Below are positions 1-8,634 of a DNA stretch of 64,000 nucleotides, piece after piece; the first letter of the stretch is position 1, and the number at the start of each line of letters is the position of its first letter. The DNA comes from Oceanisphaera profunda (GTDB lineage Bacteria > Pseudomonadota > Gammaproteobacteria > Enterobacterales > Aeromonadaceae): assembly GCF_002157895.1 (NCBI RefSeq), contig NZ_CP021377.1, positions 2,418,001-2,482,000 on the forward strand. Reading direction: 5' to 3'. The notes beneath the pieces are model-generated. The model was not told the DNA's origin. It did not search any database and worked only from the letters and a program-made list of their open reading frames with translations. A program made the position numbers and the translations under genes.

Positions 1-416
1 GGCTGACACGAGGCTCAACATTGACTGGTAATTTTTTGCCAGTCGTTCGTACCTAGTTGCTATACGACGAAATTGCTTCAACTTTTGGAAGAAACGCTCA
101 ACCAAGTTGCGATCTTTATAAACATGACGATCCAACGGCCTTGGCTCCAATCGATTTTTTCTTGAGGGTATAACCGCTTCTGCTCCAACACTTTGAATAC
201 TTTCAACAAACGCATCTGAATCATAACCCTTGTCAGCCAAGACCTGGCTAGGCGTAAAACCATCCAACAATGCCTCTGCTTGATCATATTCTGAGGCCTG
301 CCCTAGGGTTAACAGTAAGCGCACGGGGTTGCCTAAAGCGTCAACGGCAGCATGGATTTTAGTCGTTAGTCCACCTCTAGACTTCCCCATGGCTTCTGCA
401 TCTTGCTCTTTTTTTT
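1..416 (-). CDS. IS5-family transposase, second frame (orfB), partial
   Basis: C-terminal half of the same DDE transposase, read in the -1 frame relative to orfA from the A8 run onward. Translation gives GKSRGGLTTKIHAAVDALG, then a DKGYDSDAFV block carrying the second catalytic Asp, and RNLVERFFQKLKQFRRIATR with the catalytic Glu of the DDE triad. It has no good start codon of its own, which fits production as an orfA-orfB fusion. The frame is still open at base 1, so the last few residues and the stop lie outside the window. Confidence 0.82.
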
Positions 417-734
417 AGCCGCCCCATGTTGATGGACACGAACGATACTACCGTCGATCATGAGTTGCTCAAAATCAGCTTCTTTGGATAACTCCTCCAT
501 TATCGTGAGCCAGACGCCTTTGTGAGACCAACGACTATATCGGACGTAAACGCGGTGCCAATGCCCATAAAAATCAGGTAAATCCCGCCAAGGTGCGCCA
601 GTTCGAGCAATCCAAAGTACCGCTTCAACAAATTTGCGATTATCGAGTGCTGTCACGCCTCTATCGCTAGCTTTACCCGGGAGCAGTTCTTCGATGCACT
701 CCCATTGATCATCTCGTAGCAAGTAATGCCTCAT
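366..734 (-). CDS. IS5-family transposase, first frame (orfA)
   Basis: N-terminal half of a DDE transposase of the IS5 family (IS427-like two-frame type). The 122-residue frame begins MRHYLLRDDQWECIEELLPG and contains the family pattern of a DUF4096-like helix-turn-helix (WIARTGAPWRDLP, residues 41-53) followed by the first catalytic Asp in MIDGSIVRVHQHG (residues 92-104). It continues past an A8 run (minus strand, 416-409) to an early stop. The downstream frame is reached by a -1 shift, so full transposase is probably made by programmed frameshifting at that run. Confidence is high for the family and moderate for the frameshift. Confidence 0.85.
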   Translation of the reverse strand: MRHYLLRDDQWECIEELLPGKASDRGVTALDNRKFVEAVLWIARTGAPWRDLPDFYGHWHRVYVRYSRWSHKGVWLTIMEELSKEADFEQLMIDGSIVRVHQHGAAKKKSKMQKPWGSLEVD

Positions 735-1083
735 AAGTCGTTACCTCACAAGTAGTTACTTCAAATACTATAAAGGTAGCTAATGCAGCCGAAGCGTCAA
801 ATGAGAACGCGCCCTAGTCATTATTACTCCATAATTCCTATATTTCAGTTCTTAAACTTAGCATCAACCCCGCCCAGTGCGGGGTTTTATGGTATGAGTT
901 ACCGACAGTAATTGGGGATGCGATAGAGAGCCGTTAAGCTAACCTTAGATGGCTTTCTCTTTAACTTAGCGCGCTAAGCTGTATTTTCATGGGTTTTATG
1001 CACCATTAAGTATTCAAAATTAATCATTAGCTAAGCTGACATAGGCTATAATCGGCCTCCGTTTATTTTGGATTCGATCCGTT
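735..1083. other. Intergenic region between IS5 element and ABC importer
   Basis: About 350 bases without a credible gene. The first ~80 bases belong to the IS5 end. The middle holds a GC-rich terminator (866-888) whose original upstream gene is no longer visible, presumably lost behind the IS. The remainder is AT-rich and should contain the promoter for the importer operon that starts at 1084; I do not see a clear operator. Confidence 0.5.
866..888 (+). terminator. Intrinsic terminator, orphan
   Basis: Hairpin AACCCCGC-loop-GCGGGG followed by TTTT. No gene ends just upstream on the plus strand, so it is probably left over from a gene displaced by the IS5 insertion. Confidence 0.7.
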
Positions 1084-1971
1084 ATGACTACTTTTATTAC
1101 GGCTTGCACGCGACTGCGTGCCGCTTTGTTCGGCATCTTGTGCCTAGCCGGCAGTGCCGCGGCACAAGCTGAGGCGTTCGTGTTTACCGCGATCCCCGAT
1201 CAAGATGAGCGCCACCTCACCGAGCGCTTTGGTAAAATAGCCGACTACCTGAGTGAAAAACTCGGGGTAGAAGTGCAATATTTACCGGTTAAAAGCTATC
1301 CCGCTGCGGTAAGTGCCTTTCGTAACGACCAAGTACAACTGGCTTGGTTTGGCGGCCTTACCGGCGTACAAGCTCGCGAATTAGTACCTAATAGTGAAGC
1401 TATCGCCCAAGGTAAAGAAGACACCGAATTTGTGAGTTACCTTATTGCGCACACCAGCACCGGCCTTGAAAAAAGTGAGCAGTTACCCGCGGAATTAGCC
1501 GGTAAGCGCTTTACCTTTGGCGATAAGGGCTCTACCTCTGGCCGCTTAATGCCGGAATTTTTCTTGCGTGAGCATTATGGCAAGTCGCCCAATGACTTGT
1601 TCTCGCGGGTGGGCTTTTCTGGCGATCATAACCGTACCTTAAGCTTGGTGCAGTCCGGTGCCTTTGAAGTGGGCGCGCTTAATTACGCGGTGTGGGACGC
1701 AGAGCTGGCCAAGGGCAATATAGATACCAGTAAAGTGCAGGTGATTTGGGCCTCGCCCAGCTATCCGGATTACCAGTGGACCATTCGTGGCGATGTAGAC
1801 GCACGCTTTGGTACAGGTTTCAAAGACAAGGTACAAAAAGCCTTGTTAGAAATGACAGATCCCACCTTATTGGCTGCGTTTCCGCGCTCCGGCTTTGTGC
1901 CTGCCACTAACCAAGATTATGCGCCTATTCGCGACACCGCCGTGGCCATTGGCTTAATGGATGCCGAGTGA
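1084..1971 (+). CDS. PhnD-type ABC transporter substrate-binding protein
   Basis: Periplasmic solute-binding protein of the phosphate/phosphite/phosphonate (PhnD-like) family, 295 residues. A signal peptide of about 28 residues ends in SAAAQAEA. The mature protein begins FVFTAIPDQDERHLTERFG, typical of the family, followed by an LAWFGGLTGVQ block and a KGSTSGRLMPEFFL block that line the oxyanion pocket. The gene overlaps the ATPase gene (TGA inside GTGA), so the three importer genes form one operon. Relatives next to this kind of fused permease have been labelled putative selenate importers; the substrate (phosphonate, phosphite, selenate or other oxyanion) cannot be decided from sequence alone. 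Confidence 0.85.
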   Translation: MTTFITACTRLRAALFGILCLAGSAAAQAEAFVFTAIPDQDERHLTERFGKIADYLSEKLGVEVQYLPVKSYPAAVSAFRNDQVQLAWFGGLTGVQARELVPNSEAIAQGKEDTEFVSYLIAHTSTGLEKSEQLPAELAGKRFTFGDKGSTSGRLMPEFFLREHYGKSPNDLFSRVGFSGDHNRTLSLVQSGAFEVGALNYAVWDAELAKGNIDTSKVQVIWASPSYPDYQWTIRGDVDARFGTGFKDKVQKALLEMTDPTLLAAFPRSGFVPATNQDYAPIRDTAVAIGLMDAE

Positions 1972-2672
1972 GTTTACGCACTACTTGCCCCAGCATAGAA
2001 CTTAACTCAAGCCAGCCGCTGTTTCGCTTGCAGCATCACAGTGTAGGTTATGCAGGCAAAACCATATTGCATGAGCTGAGCTTGGACATTCAGCCCGGCG
2101 AGCGGGTGGCTTTGTTGGGCAAGTCCGGTAGCGGCAAGAGTACCTTGCTGCGCCAACTACGCGCTCAGCAGGCTGATAAAGTAGCCTGGTGCCCTCAGCA
2201 ACCCGGGTTGGTGCCTATGTTGTCGGCCTTTCATAATATTTATATGGGCCGACTGGCGAGCCAGCCGTTCTGGTATAACCTCACCAATTTAGTGCGCCCA
2301 CAAGCTAAGCCTAAAGCCGAAATAACCGAGCTGGTCGCCAGCCTTGGTTTAAGCGAACAGCTTTGGCAGCCGGCGGAGCGCTTATCCGGTGGCCAACAAA
2401 GTCGTGTTAGCTTGGGTCGCGCTTTATATCAACAACGCCCTATCTTTATGGGTGATGAGCCCGTGTCCGCCTTGGATGAACGCCAAGCGGATGCATTATT
2501 ACAGCTATTGTGCGCCCGCCATCACACCCTAGTGCTGGCGCTACACAACGTTGAGCAAGCGCTGGCGCACTGCACTCGCATCATCGGGCTCGCTGGCGGT
2601 CGTGTACTGCTGGACGCGCCGGCTCATACCTTGAATGCCGCCGAGCTTAACGCCTTATACCTCAGCCACTGA
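1968..2672 (+). CDS. ABC transporter ATP-binding protein (PhnC-like)
   Basis: ATPase subunit of the importer, 234 residues. It has Walker A GKSGSGKST (residues 51-59), Q-loop CPQQPG, signature LSGGQQSR, and Walker B/D-loop FMGDEPVSALDE. The start is a GTG that overlaps the preceding stop by three bases, implying translational coupling. It should energise uptake of the ligand delivered by the preceding periplasmic protein through the following permease. Slightly shorter than typical PhnC, with a compact C-terminus. Confidence 0.9.
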   Translation: MSLRTTCPSIELNSSQPLFRLQHHSVGYAGKTILHELSLDIQPGERVALLGKSGSGKSTLLRQLRAQQADKVAWCPQQPGLVPMLSAFHNIYMGRLASQPFWYNLTNLVRPQAKPKAEITELVASLGLSEQLWQPAERLSGGQQSRVSLGRALYQQRPIFMGDEPVSALDERQADALLQLLCARHHTLVLALHNVEQALAHCTRIIGLAGGRVLLDAPAHTLNAAELNALYLSH

Positions 2673-2723
2673 TGCCGAGCCTTAACACCATTCTCGTCAT
2701 GCTAATTCTGTGAGCCATTACCA

Positions 2724-4217
2724 GTGAAGCCTGCCACCGGACCCACGCGCGCCATGCTTAACACCAGCTTACTGTTTGTGCTGCTGGCATTGCTGTGCTT
2801 GCCGTGGGCGGATTTATCCATTCAAGCCTTTGATCCTTGGCAAGAATTGGCACGCCTGGGTGCAGGACTGGCTCAGCCGAGCTGGCCAAGTTTTAGTTTA
2901 CTGGGCACGGCACTGGCCAATACCTTGGCCTTTGCCATACAAGGAGTGGCGCTGGGGGCTGTGGGTGGCTTGTTATTAGCAGCGGGTTATCGGCATGCGG
3001 GTATTCGTCGCTTAGCGGCGGGTTTGCGTGCTGTGCATGAATTATTTTGGGCTTTGCTGTTTATTCAGCTGATCGGCATAGCGCCGCTCACCGGCGTGTT
3101 GGCCATAGCGCTGCCCTATGCGGGCACCTTTGCTAAGGTGTTTGGCGAGCTGTTTGAAGAAGCCGATCCCGCCCCAGAGCAAGCGTTAGGGGCTGATTTA
3201 GACACGAAAAACAAGCTAGGTTGGTGCTCTCGACTCTTTTTTCTACAGTTGCCGCTGTGTTGGCGACCCATGGTCAGCTATTTTGGCTATCGGCTGGAGT
3301 GCGGCATTAGAAGCTCGGCGGTGCTGGGTTTTATTGGCTTGCCGACCTTGGGCTATCACCTAGAGTCTTTGCTGCGCCAAGGTTATTACGCAGAAGCCGC
3401 CAGTTTTTTTTATGCGCTAGTAATCGTGATTGCTACCTTAAAGTGGTGGTTGCGTCCTCGATTATTGCTGGTGTATTTGGGTGCAGCCTTGTGGTGGTTA
3501 CCGCCTCAAGCCAGTCTGAACTGGGCGCTGGCGGTACGCTTTTTTACCCAAGACATAGTGCCTGCACCCTTGCGCCGTGGCGACTGGGCTGAGCTGTGGC
3601 CTTGGCTGCAAGAACTGGCCAGCCAACAAATATTGCCGGGCTTGGTGAATACGCTGGTATTGGCCTTGTTGGCGCTAATCGTGATGGCGGTGTTAGCGCT
3701 ATTGTGGTTCCCCACTATTTCACGCAGCTTTGGTAATGGCGCTACTCGCCTTGGCAGCCACTGGAGCTTAGTGCTGATGCGCGCCTTGCCCGAGTATTTG
3801 CTGGCGTTTATTGGCACGCTATTGTTAGGCCCGAGCATGCTGCCGGCCATAGCGGCGTTGGGCTTACATAATGGCGCCATCGTGGCCCACTTATTGGGCC
3901 AGCAACTGAATAATTTAACCTTTCGTGAAGATGCACCTAACGGATTGAATCTGTATTTTTTTGAGGTGCTGCCGCGCTTGTATCGGTCTTTTATGGCGTA
4001 CAGCCTGTATCGCTTTGAGAATATAGTGCGCGAAACGGCCATCCTCGGCATGTTGGGAATTCCGACGTTGGGCTTTTTTATCGACTCGGCGTTCAGTGAA
4101 TTTCGCCTCGATCGAGCCTTGGTATTACTGCTGGTTTGTGCGGGCTTAAACATAGGCGTAGATGCCATGGCGCGGCGCTTAAGGCGCAGTTTGCATTTAA
4201 GCGAAGCCACTAGGTAA
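2724..4217 (+). CDS. Fused two-domain ABC permease (PhnE-like duplicated)
   Basis: Inner-membrane permease of 497 residues with about twelve hydrophobic segments. It is a tandem duplication of a PhnE-type permease: the ATPase-coupling motif occurs twice, as ECGIRSSAVLGFIGLPTLGY in the first half and ENIVRETAILGMLGIPTLGF in the second. Most phosphonate importers use a homodimer or two separate permeases, so one chain here supplies both halves. The GTG start at 2724 follows the ATPase gene by 51 bases; an in-frame ATG at 2754 is an alternative. Probable inorganic or organic oxyanion importer; substrate unknown. Confidence 0.85.
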   Translation: MKPATGPTRAMLNTSLLFVLLALLCLPWADLSIQAFDPWQELARLGAGLAQPSWPSFSLLGTALANTLAFAIQGVALGAVGGLLLAAGYRHAGIRRLAAGLRAVHELFWALLFIQLIGIAPLTGVLAIALPYAGTFAKVFGELFEEADPAPEQALGADLDTKNKLGWCSRLFFLQLPLCWRPMVSYFGYRLECGIRSSAVLGFIGLPTLGYHLESLLRQGYYAEAASFFYALVIVIATLKWWLRPRLLLVYLGAALWWLPPQASLNWALAVRFFTQDIVPAPLRRGDWAELWPWLQELASQQILPGLVNTLVLALLALIVMAVLALLWFPTISRSFGNGATRLGSHWSLVLMRALPEYLLAFIGTLLLGPSMLPAIAALGLHNGAIVAHLLGQQLNNLTFREDAPNGLNLYFFEVLPRLYRSFMAYSLYRFENIVRETAILGMLGIPTLGFFIDSAFSEFRLDRALVLLLVCAGLNIGVDAMARRLRRSLHLSEATR

Positions 4218-4326
4218 TTGTGGTCTGCATCACGCTGCTTCTTGTTATTTCATTGGTTTTCTGTATAAATATAAGTTTAGAAGAGATGGATTCTCTCTAA
4301 TAAATCAGTGAACCAAGGTGGTAAAA

Positions 4327-4674
4327 ATGAATAATATACTAAAAATAAGTGCGCTTAGTGTTACTGTGTTATTAACGGTTGCTTGTACCGGAACGCCCAC
4401 CAAAGGCGATCAAATGCTGTCTCACAGTGCTTCCGCCAAAGACATTGGCAAGATGTGGAACGACGGCAATAAGCTGGTTAAAAAAGGTGAAAAGCTGCAG
4501 GCCAAAGGTGAGCGTCAGGTCGATGATGGTCAAGATGACCTCAAAAAAGGCCAAGATCTGGTTGATGATGGTAAAGACAACATCAAAGAGGGCAAAAGCA
4601 TGGTCCGTGAAGGCCAGCAGTTGCTAAAGAAAAGTGAAGCCGAATATAGCGCGCACTTTCCTAGCGGGTCTTGA
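4327..4674 (+). CDS. Small lipoprotein with KKG/DDG repeats
   Basis: Predicted 115-residue lipoprotein of unknown role. The lipobox LTVAC places the lipidated Cys at residue 20. The rest is very hydrophilic and built from imperfect ~11-residue repeats (KKGEKLQAKGE, KKGQDLVDDGK, KEGKSMVREGQ), likely a long amphipathic helix or coiled coil in the periplasm. I chose ATG 4327 because AAGGTGG lies about five bases upstream; the GTG at 4318 in the same frame overlaps that ribosome site. A terminator follows. No family name is offered. Confidence 0.75.
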   Translation: MNNILKISALSVTVLLTVACTGTPTKGDQMLSHSASAKDIGKMWNDGNKLVKKGEKLQAKGERQVDDGQDDLKKGQDLVDDGKDNIKEGKSMVREGQQLLKKSEAEYSAHFPSGS

Positions 4675-4710
4675 TAACAGACTGATTAGTTACCGTTACT
4701 AAATTAAAAA

Positions 4711-4743
4711 AAGCGCAGCAGCCAAAGGCTGCTGCGCTTTTTT
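4711..4743. terminator. Bidirectional intrinsic terminator
   Basis: A 13-bp perfect stem, AAGCGCAGCAGCC / GGCTGCTGCGCTT with an AAA loop, flanked by A and T runs. It can end both the lipoprotein gene and the convergent reductase gene. Confidence 0.92.
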
Positions 4744-4765
4744 GCTAAGAGAGGTCGGTATCCTC

Positions 4766-5524
4766 TTACAACACCAAGCCGCCGTCTATTTTCAGCACTT
4801 GGCCGGTAATGTAACGTGCCCGATCACTGGCTAAAAATAACACGCCATCAGCGATATCTTGCGGCTCACCTAAGGCACCGAGGGGAATGCGCGCCGCCAT
4901 TTTTTGCAGCACAGCTTCAGGTACCGCTTGAGTCATTTCGGTATTAATGAAGCCCGGCGCTATGCAGTTAGCACGCACTTGTAAGCCGCCGTGTACCAAC
5001 TCTTTGGCCCAGCCTTTAGTCATGGCAATAATGCCGCCTTTGCTGGCTGCATAGTTACTTTGGCCGATGTTGCCATCTGTGCCTACCACAGAAGAAATGC
5101 TGACGATGCTGCTTTTGCCTTTCGCTTTAAGCAGGGGCAGCATGGCCTGGGTCATCAAGAACACCCCTTTAAGATTCACTTCCAGCACTTGGTCCCACTG
5201 AGGTTCTGTCATCTTGCCTAACAGAGCATCGCGAGTAATACCGGCGTTATTGACCAATACATCCACACAACCTTGCTCATCGGTAATGCGTTGGCGCAAC
5301 ACCGCTAGAGCCTCTGCATTACACACGTCCAAGGTAATGGCGGTGATATTCGGGTAATCACCAATCCAGCTGTCAGCAGGGGCCATATTAATGTCACAGG
5401 CATAAATCCGGCTAGCGCCAGCTTTGGCCAAGGTTTCACTAATAGTGCGGCCTAAGCCGCGAGCGGCACCGGTCACCACACATACTTTTTCTTGCATATC
5501 ATAATAAGTCGGCATCATTGTCAT
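4766..5524 (-). CDS. Short-chain dehydrogenase, FabG-like 3-oxoacyl-ACP reductase
   Basis: NAD(P)H-dependent reductase of the classical SDR family, 252 residues. The cofactor motif TGAARGLG is near residue 18, NNAG follows, and the catalytic Ser and YxxxK appear as SISS and YAASK. The C-terminus ends with IDGGLVL. FabG-type enzymes reduce 3-oxoacyl-ACP in fatty-acid synthesis, but this copy is not in a fab operon and may act on another 3-oxoacyl substrate. The start is uncertain among four clustered ATGs (first at 5524). It is convergent with the lipoprotein gene. Confidence 0.85.
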   Translation of the reverse strand: MTMMPTYYDMQEKVCVVTGAARGLGRTISETLAKAGASRIYACDINMAPADSWIGDYPNITAITLDVCNAEALAVLRQRITDEQGCVDVLVNNAGITRDALLGKMTEPQWDQVLEVNLKGVFLMTQAMLPLLKAKGKSSIVSISSVVGTDGNIGQSNYAASKGGIIAMTKGWAKELVHGGLQVRANCIAPGFINTEMTQAVPEAVLQKMAARIPLGALGEPQDIADGVLFLASDRARYITGQVLKIDGGLVL

Positions 5525-5926
5525 CCAATAGAAATGAAAGGACGGTCTATGACGACCGCGCTAGGTTCGATTGTAACCCTATTTTTGCGCTGCATTGTTA
5601 CCATATTCTTAAATAATCTTAATCATGCTGTTGATATAGAGTTTTTAGCCGAGCATTAGTAGGTTGTTTTTGTGCTGTGCATTATTTGCCTTAAGCGGTA
5701 AAGGCTAGGCTTGGGATTAGGAGAGAGGTTAGACGTGGGATTAAGCGAGTGATACGACTGTGTTCAGCGAGATGCGAACTCATATTAGCGAGCAGCGACA
5801 CATCCCTTAGCCTCTATTAGCACACAAGCATTGCAGGGCAGATGGGAAGGAAGCAGAGAAGGGAATAGGGAAGGCTAAAAATAAAAAGGCCCGCACGAGG
5901 CGGGCCTATTTAATTGCGAGGACTAC
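5525..5926. other. Intergenic region between SDR gene and puuD
   Basis: Some 400 bases with no credible gene. It should hold the promoter of the reductase gene just above 5524. The far end carries the puuD terminator. Between them is a purine-rich stretch with GGGATTAAG/AGGAGAG-like words but no motif I can name. Confidence 0.5.
5881..5906 (-). terminator. Terminator of puuD
   Basis: GGCCCGC-ACGAG-GCGGGCC hairpin with a T run on the minus strand, about 20 bases after the puuD stop. Confidence 0.9.
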
Positions 5927-7240
5927 TTAGCTGCCGCTCCAGGCTGCAACTAGATCACGCTCTTCGTCAGTCATGTGCGTCATGTTGCCCAAAGGCATGT
6001 ACTTATTCGCCACAACTTGCTTTAAGTGCGCCGCTTGCAACAGAATTTCTTTCTGTGAGTCCAGCACTATGCCCAGCGGCGGAGCCGCAAAGCCAAAGCT
6101 TTTATCTGGGTTTACTGCATGGCACTGCACGCAACGGTCGTTCATCACGGCTTCAACTTGTGCCAGAGTCACTTCACCGCTTGCAGCAACAGTGTTGTCT
6201 GCTTCAACAGCAGCTACCACTTCGCCATCTACTACAGCAACGTCGGTACCTGCTTCAGGAGCAACAACGCTGCTCTGAGTCACAGGTGCTGGAGCTTCCA
6301 CGGCTTTCTTAGGAGCTGGTGCGCCAACCCATACTGCAACCAAAATTAACGCTACGCCGGCAATTGGGTAGCCTGGGCGAATTTGACCGCGATGCATCAA
6401 TACAAAGTACTGACGAATCAAAGCACCGGCAAAGATGAACAACACCATGATCACCCAAGATAACGGGTGGCTAAAGGTGAACGAGTAGTGGTTGCTCAGC
6501 ATCAACAATACAACAGGCAGGGTGAAGTAAGTGTTGTGTACTGAACGCTGTCTGCCACGTAACCCGTCGATTGGGTTTGGTTTGTCACCGGCTTTCATGG
6601 CATTAACCATGCGGCGCTGGCCTGGGATAATCCAGAAGAACACGTTAGCAGACATGGCGGTGGCCATTACGGCACCGGTCAGCAAGAAGGCAGCACGGCC
6701 AGAGAAGATGTGCGTGCTTAGGTAAGCAACAACAACCATCATCACGCCAACAGCAACACTCAGGATGCCGTCACGAGTCATGTTAGGGCTAATGCGCTTA
6801 CACAATTCGTTATAGACAACCCAACCTAACAGCAGGAACGCCAAGGCAGCAATGTTTGCCTGGGTGCCAGTCATGTTAGCGGCCCATTCCCACGGGCTGT
6901 TGCGGTTAACCAAGTAAAAACTAGGCTTGGTCAGGTACAACATGGTGAACAAACCAAAGCCAGACAACCAAGTGGTGTAGGCCTTCCAGAATGACCAATG
7001 CAGGTCTTCTGGCAGATCTTCTGGGCTGCTTGCATACTTTTGGTTGTGGTAGAAACCACCGCCGTGTACGGCCCACATTTCGCCGAATACGCCTTTTTTC
7101 TTACAAGCTTCGCCTTTAGGCGGCTTCAAGCCGTTATCCAACATAACGAAATAGATGGACTCACCCAGCCATGCGATGGCTGCGATGACGTGCAGCCATC
7201 TGATTAATAAGTTACCAAAATCCAGCAGATACGCTTCCAT
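5927..7240 (-). CDS. puuD: Urate hydroxylase PuuD, membrane protein with C-terminal cytochrome c
   Basis: A 437-residue membrane protein matching the PuuD family, which oxidises urate to 5-hydroxyisourate and passes electrons to a fused cytochrome c. The N-terminal part has about eight to nine membrane segments, beginning with LIRWLHVIAAIAWLGESIYF (residues 12-31). An Ala/Pro/Val-rich linker (about residues 305-350) leads to a haem-binding CVQCH motif and a distal MPLGNMTHM Met ligand region. No other purine-catabolism gene lies nearby, so downstream enzymes must be elsewhere. A strong terminator follows. Confidence 0.88.
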   Translation of the reverse strand: MEAYLLDFGNLLIRWLHVIAAIAWLGESIYFVMLDNGLKPPKGEACKKKGVFGEMWAVHGGGFYHNQKYASSPEDLPEDLHWSFWKAYTTWLSGFGLFTMLYLTKPSFYLVNRNSPWEWAANMTGTQANIAALAFLLLGWVVYNELCKRISPNMTRDGILSVAVGVMMVVVAYLSTHIFSGRAAFLLTGAVMATAMSANVFFWIIPGQRRMVNAMKAGDKPNPIDGLRGRQRSVHNTYFTLPVVLLMLSNHYSFTFSHPLSWVIMVLFIFAGALIRQYFVLMHRGQIRPGYPIAGVALILVAVWVGAPAPKKAVEAPAPVTQSSVVAPEAGTDVAVVDGEVVAAVEADNTVAASGEVTLAQVEAVMNDRCVQCHAVNPDKSFGFAAPPLGIVLDSQKEILLQAAHLKQVVANKYMPLGNMTHMTDEERDLVAAWSGS

Positions 7241-7718
7241 GGTCTTACCTTCTCTGTTTCAAATTTATTAGTTAGGACCCTAGCGCATCGAAACAGGTGC
7301 CCAGCTAAAAAGCTGAGGGCTGAGACCACATGCGCTGCCTTCGTGTGTGCAAACTGTGTACGATTTCAAAAGCAAAATGTTGACAATTTGTGTGTAGATT
7401 TTTTTCAATTACGTGATGAATGTCAATGCTATTTAACCATTAAATTTTACAAAAAAGGTTGCAAATTTAAAATTGGCATCCAATTGCTATGTAAAGTCAT
7501 TATTTGTCAATGACTTACGTTTTTGTCTTGTTAGTCAGTAAAAACGCAACTAACGAGATAAAAAAACAATCATCTAACATTCAGCGGCAACATCATAACG
7601 GACTTTGTGATCAAATGAGCAGCTATTTTCTAAAATTTGTATCTTAAATGCTAAACACTTGCTGCGGGTTGCCCTCGATTTAAAATATTGTACACAATAT
7701 CAGTGGCTTGGCTCAGTG
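7241..7718. other. AT-rich intergenic region upstream of puuD
   Basis: Nearly 480 bases lying between puuD (leftward) and the 3' end of the DTW gene. Strikingly AT-rich, with runs such as TTTTTTTC and AAAAAAACAATC. It should carry the puuD promoter and perhaps a regulator site. I find no ORF with a ribosome site and no recognisable operator. Confidence 0.5.
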
Positions 7719-8414
7719 CTATTTGGCCCCTGTTTGTGGCGCGCTTCCCTTATGGGCCTGAAATTGCCCGACTCTTACCTGTAATAACGCCAATAATGGC
7801 GCCGGTGAAAACTCAGGATGCAATTTATGCAACACGTGACAGACACTTTCTAGGGTCGACAGCGCTTGGCCGCCCGGCCCTTTGCGAATGGCATAGGCAC
7901 TGGCCGGTGCCTGACTAAAGCTCAGGGTAGGTAAAGCCTTAAGCCAAGGGTTGAGATGTAATAACAGCCGCGTTTTACGCCACGTCCCATCCAACACAAT
8001 TAAACCGCCAATCTGCCTGTTGTTCGTTTGCATCGCTGTCAATGGCATAGTTTCCGTTTGCATTCCTGTAGATAGCTTAGCTGCTGATAATTTATCTGCA
8101 GCTAGCTCACTTGCTGAGCGCTTAACTGCTAATAGAGAGTGTTGCTGGGTATCGATATCCAGCGCCGCCGCATCAGGATAGAGCAACCACCAATCGCCAT
8201 CGGCTAAGGTGGGCGGCGGGGTGAGCGTTTCAGCCACCTCCACGCGAATATCGGGCACGCTTAAACGCAGCAACGGCACCGTGCTTTTGGCGTGTTTGGC
8301 TTCCAACGGATGTTGGTAAATAATCACCGGCATTGGGCAGGGCTGCGGGCGCACATACGCACACAAACAGGCCGCTTGCGGTAGCTGACAAGAACAACAA
8401 TACGTGCGAGACAT
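7719..8414 (-). CDS. tapT: DTW-domain tRNA-uridine aminocarboxypropyltransferase
   Basis: DTW-domain protein of 231 residues related to E. coli TapT (YfiP), which transfers the 3-amino-3-carboxypropyl group of S-adenosylmethionine to uridine 47 in tRNA variable loops. It has the Cys-rich N-terminus CCSCQLPQAACLC, the signature LDGTWRKTR and the downstream RKGPGGQALSTLES block. An insertion of about 30 Ala/Lys/Ser/Thr-rich residues (roughly 80-115) separates the N-terminal part from the DTW core and looks like low-complexity expansion. Monocistronic as far as I can see. Confidence 0.83.
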   Translation of the reverse strand: MSRTYCCSCQLPQAACLCAYVRPQPCPMPVIIYQHPLEAKHAKSTVPLLRLSVPDIRVEVAETLTPPPTLADGDWWLLYPDAAALDIDTQQHSLLAVKRSASELAADKLSAAKLSTGMQTETMPLTAMQTNNRQIGGLIVLDGTWRKTRLLLHLNPWLKALPTLSFSQAPASAYAIRKGPGGQALSTLESVCHVLHKLHPEFSPAPLLALLQVRVGQFQAHKGSAPQTGAK

Positions 8415-8634
8415 TTCTTTAATTCACCTCATAAAATCTTCACTTATGATAACCACAAGGCGGGGGCGGTTGAAGTAAAGCAGGCCGCCGGCCACTTTTA
8501 CTGGCGCAAGTTTTAACTCTTGATTGAGGATCTGCCCCAGATCAGAGACAATAGCCACCGTTTTATTCGTCGCTCCTTGAGTTGGCGCCTGTGATGGCGT
8601 TTGACTCCTTCATTAAAGTAGAAGAAATCCGACC

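Larger units (their letters stand above)
1..814 (-). mobile_element. IS5-family insertion sequence, truncated by window edge
   Basis: Partial insertion sequence carrying the two overlapping transposase frames described below. Its transposase 3' end and one terminus lie outside the window. The upstream terminus is not certain: the stretch just before CTAG near 811-818 is a plausible end, but without the other end the inverted repeat cannot be confirmed. Family assignment rests on the transposase. Confidence 0.5.

Noticed and set aside
78-287. Minus-strand reading frame MIKQRHCWMVLRL...
   Set aside because: Out of frame with the real transposase second frame that runs through the same DNA.
3506-4210. 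234-codon frame antisense to the ABC permease
   Set aside because: Shadow of a real, motif-bearing gene; no ribosome site and biased composition.
5914-6312. Plus-strand frames antisense to puuD
   Set aside because: Shadow of PuuD C-terminus; no family features.
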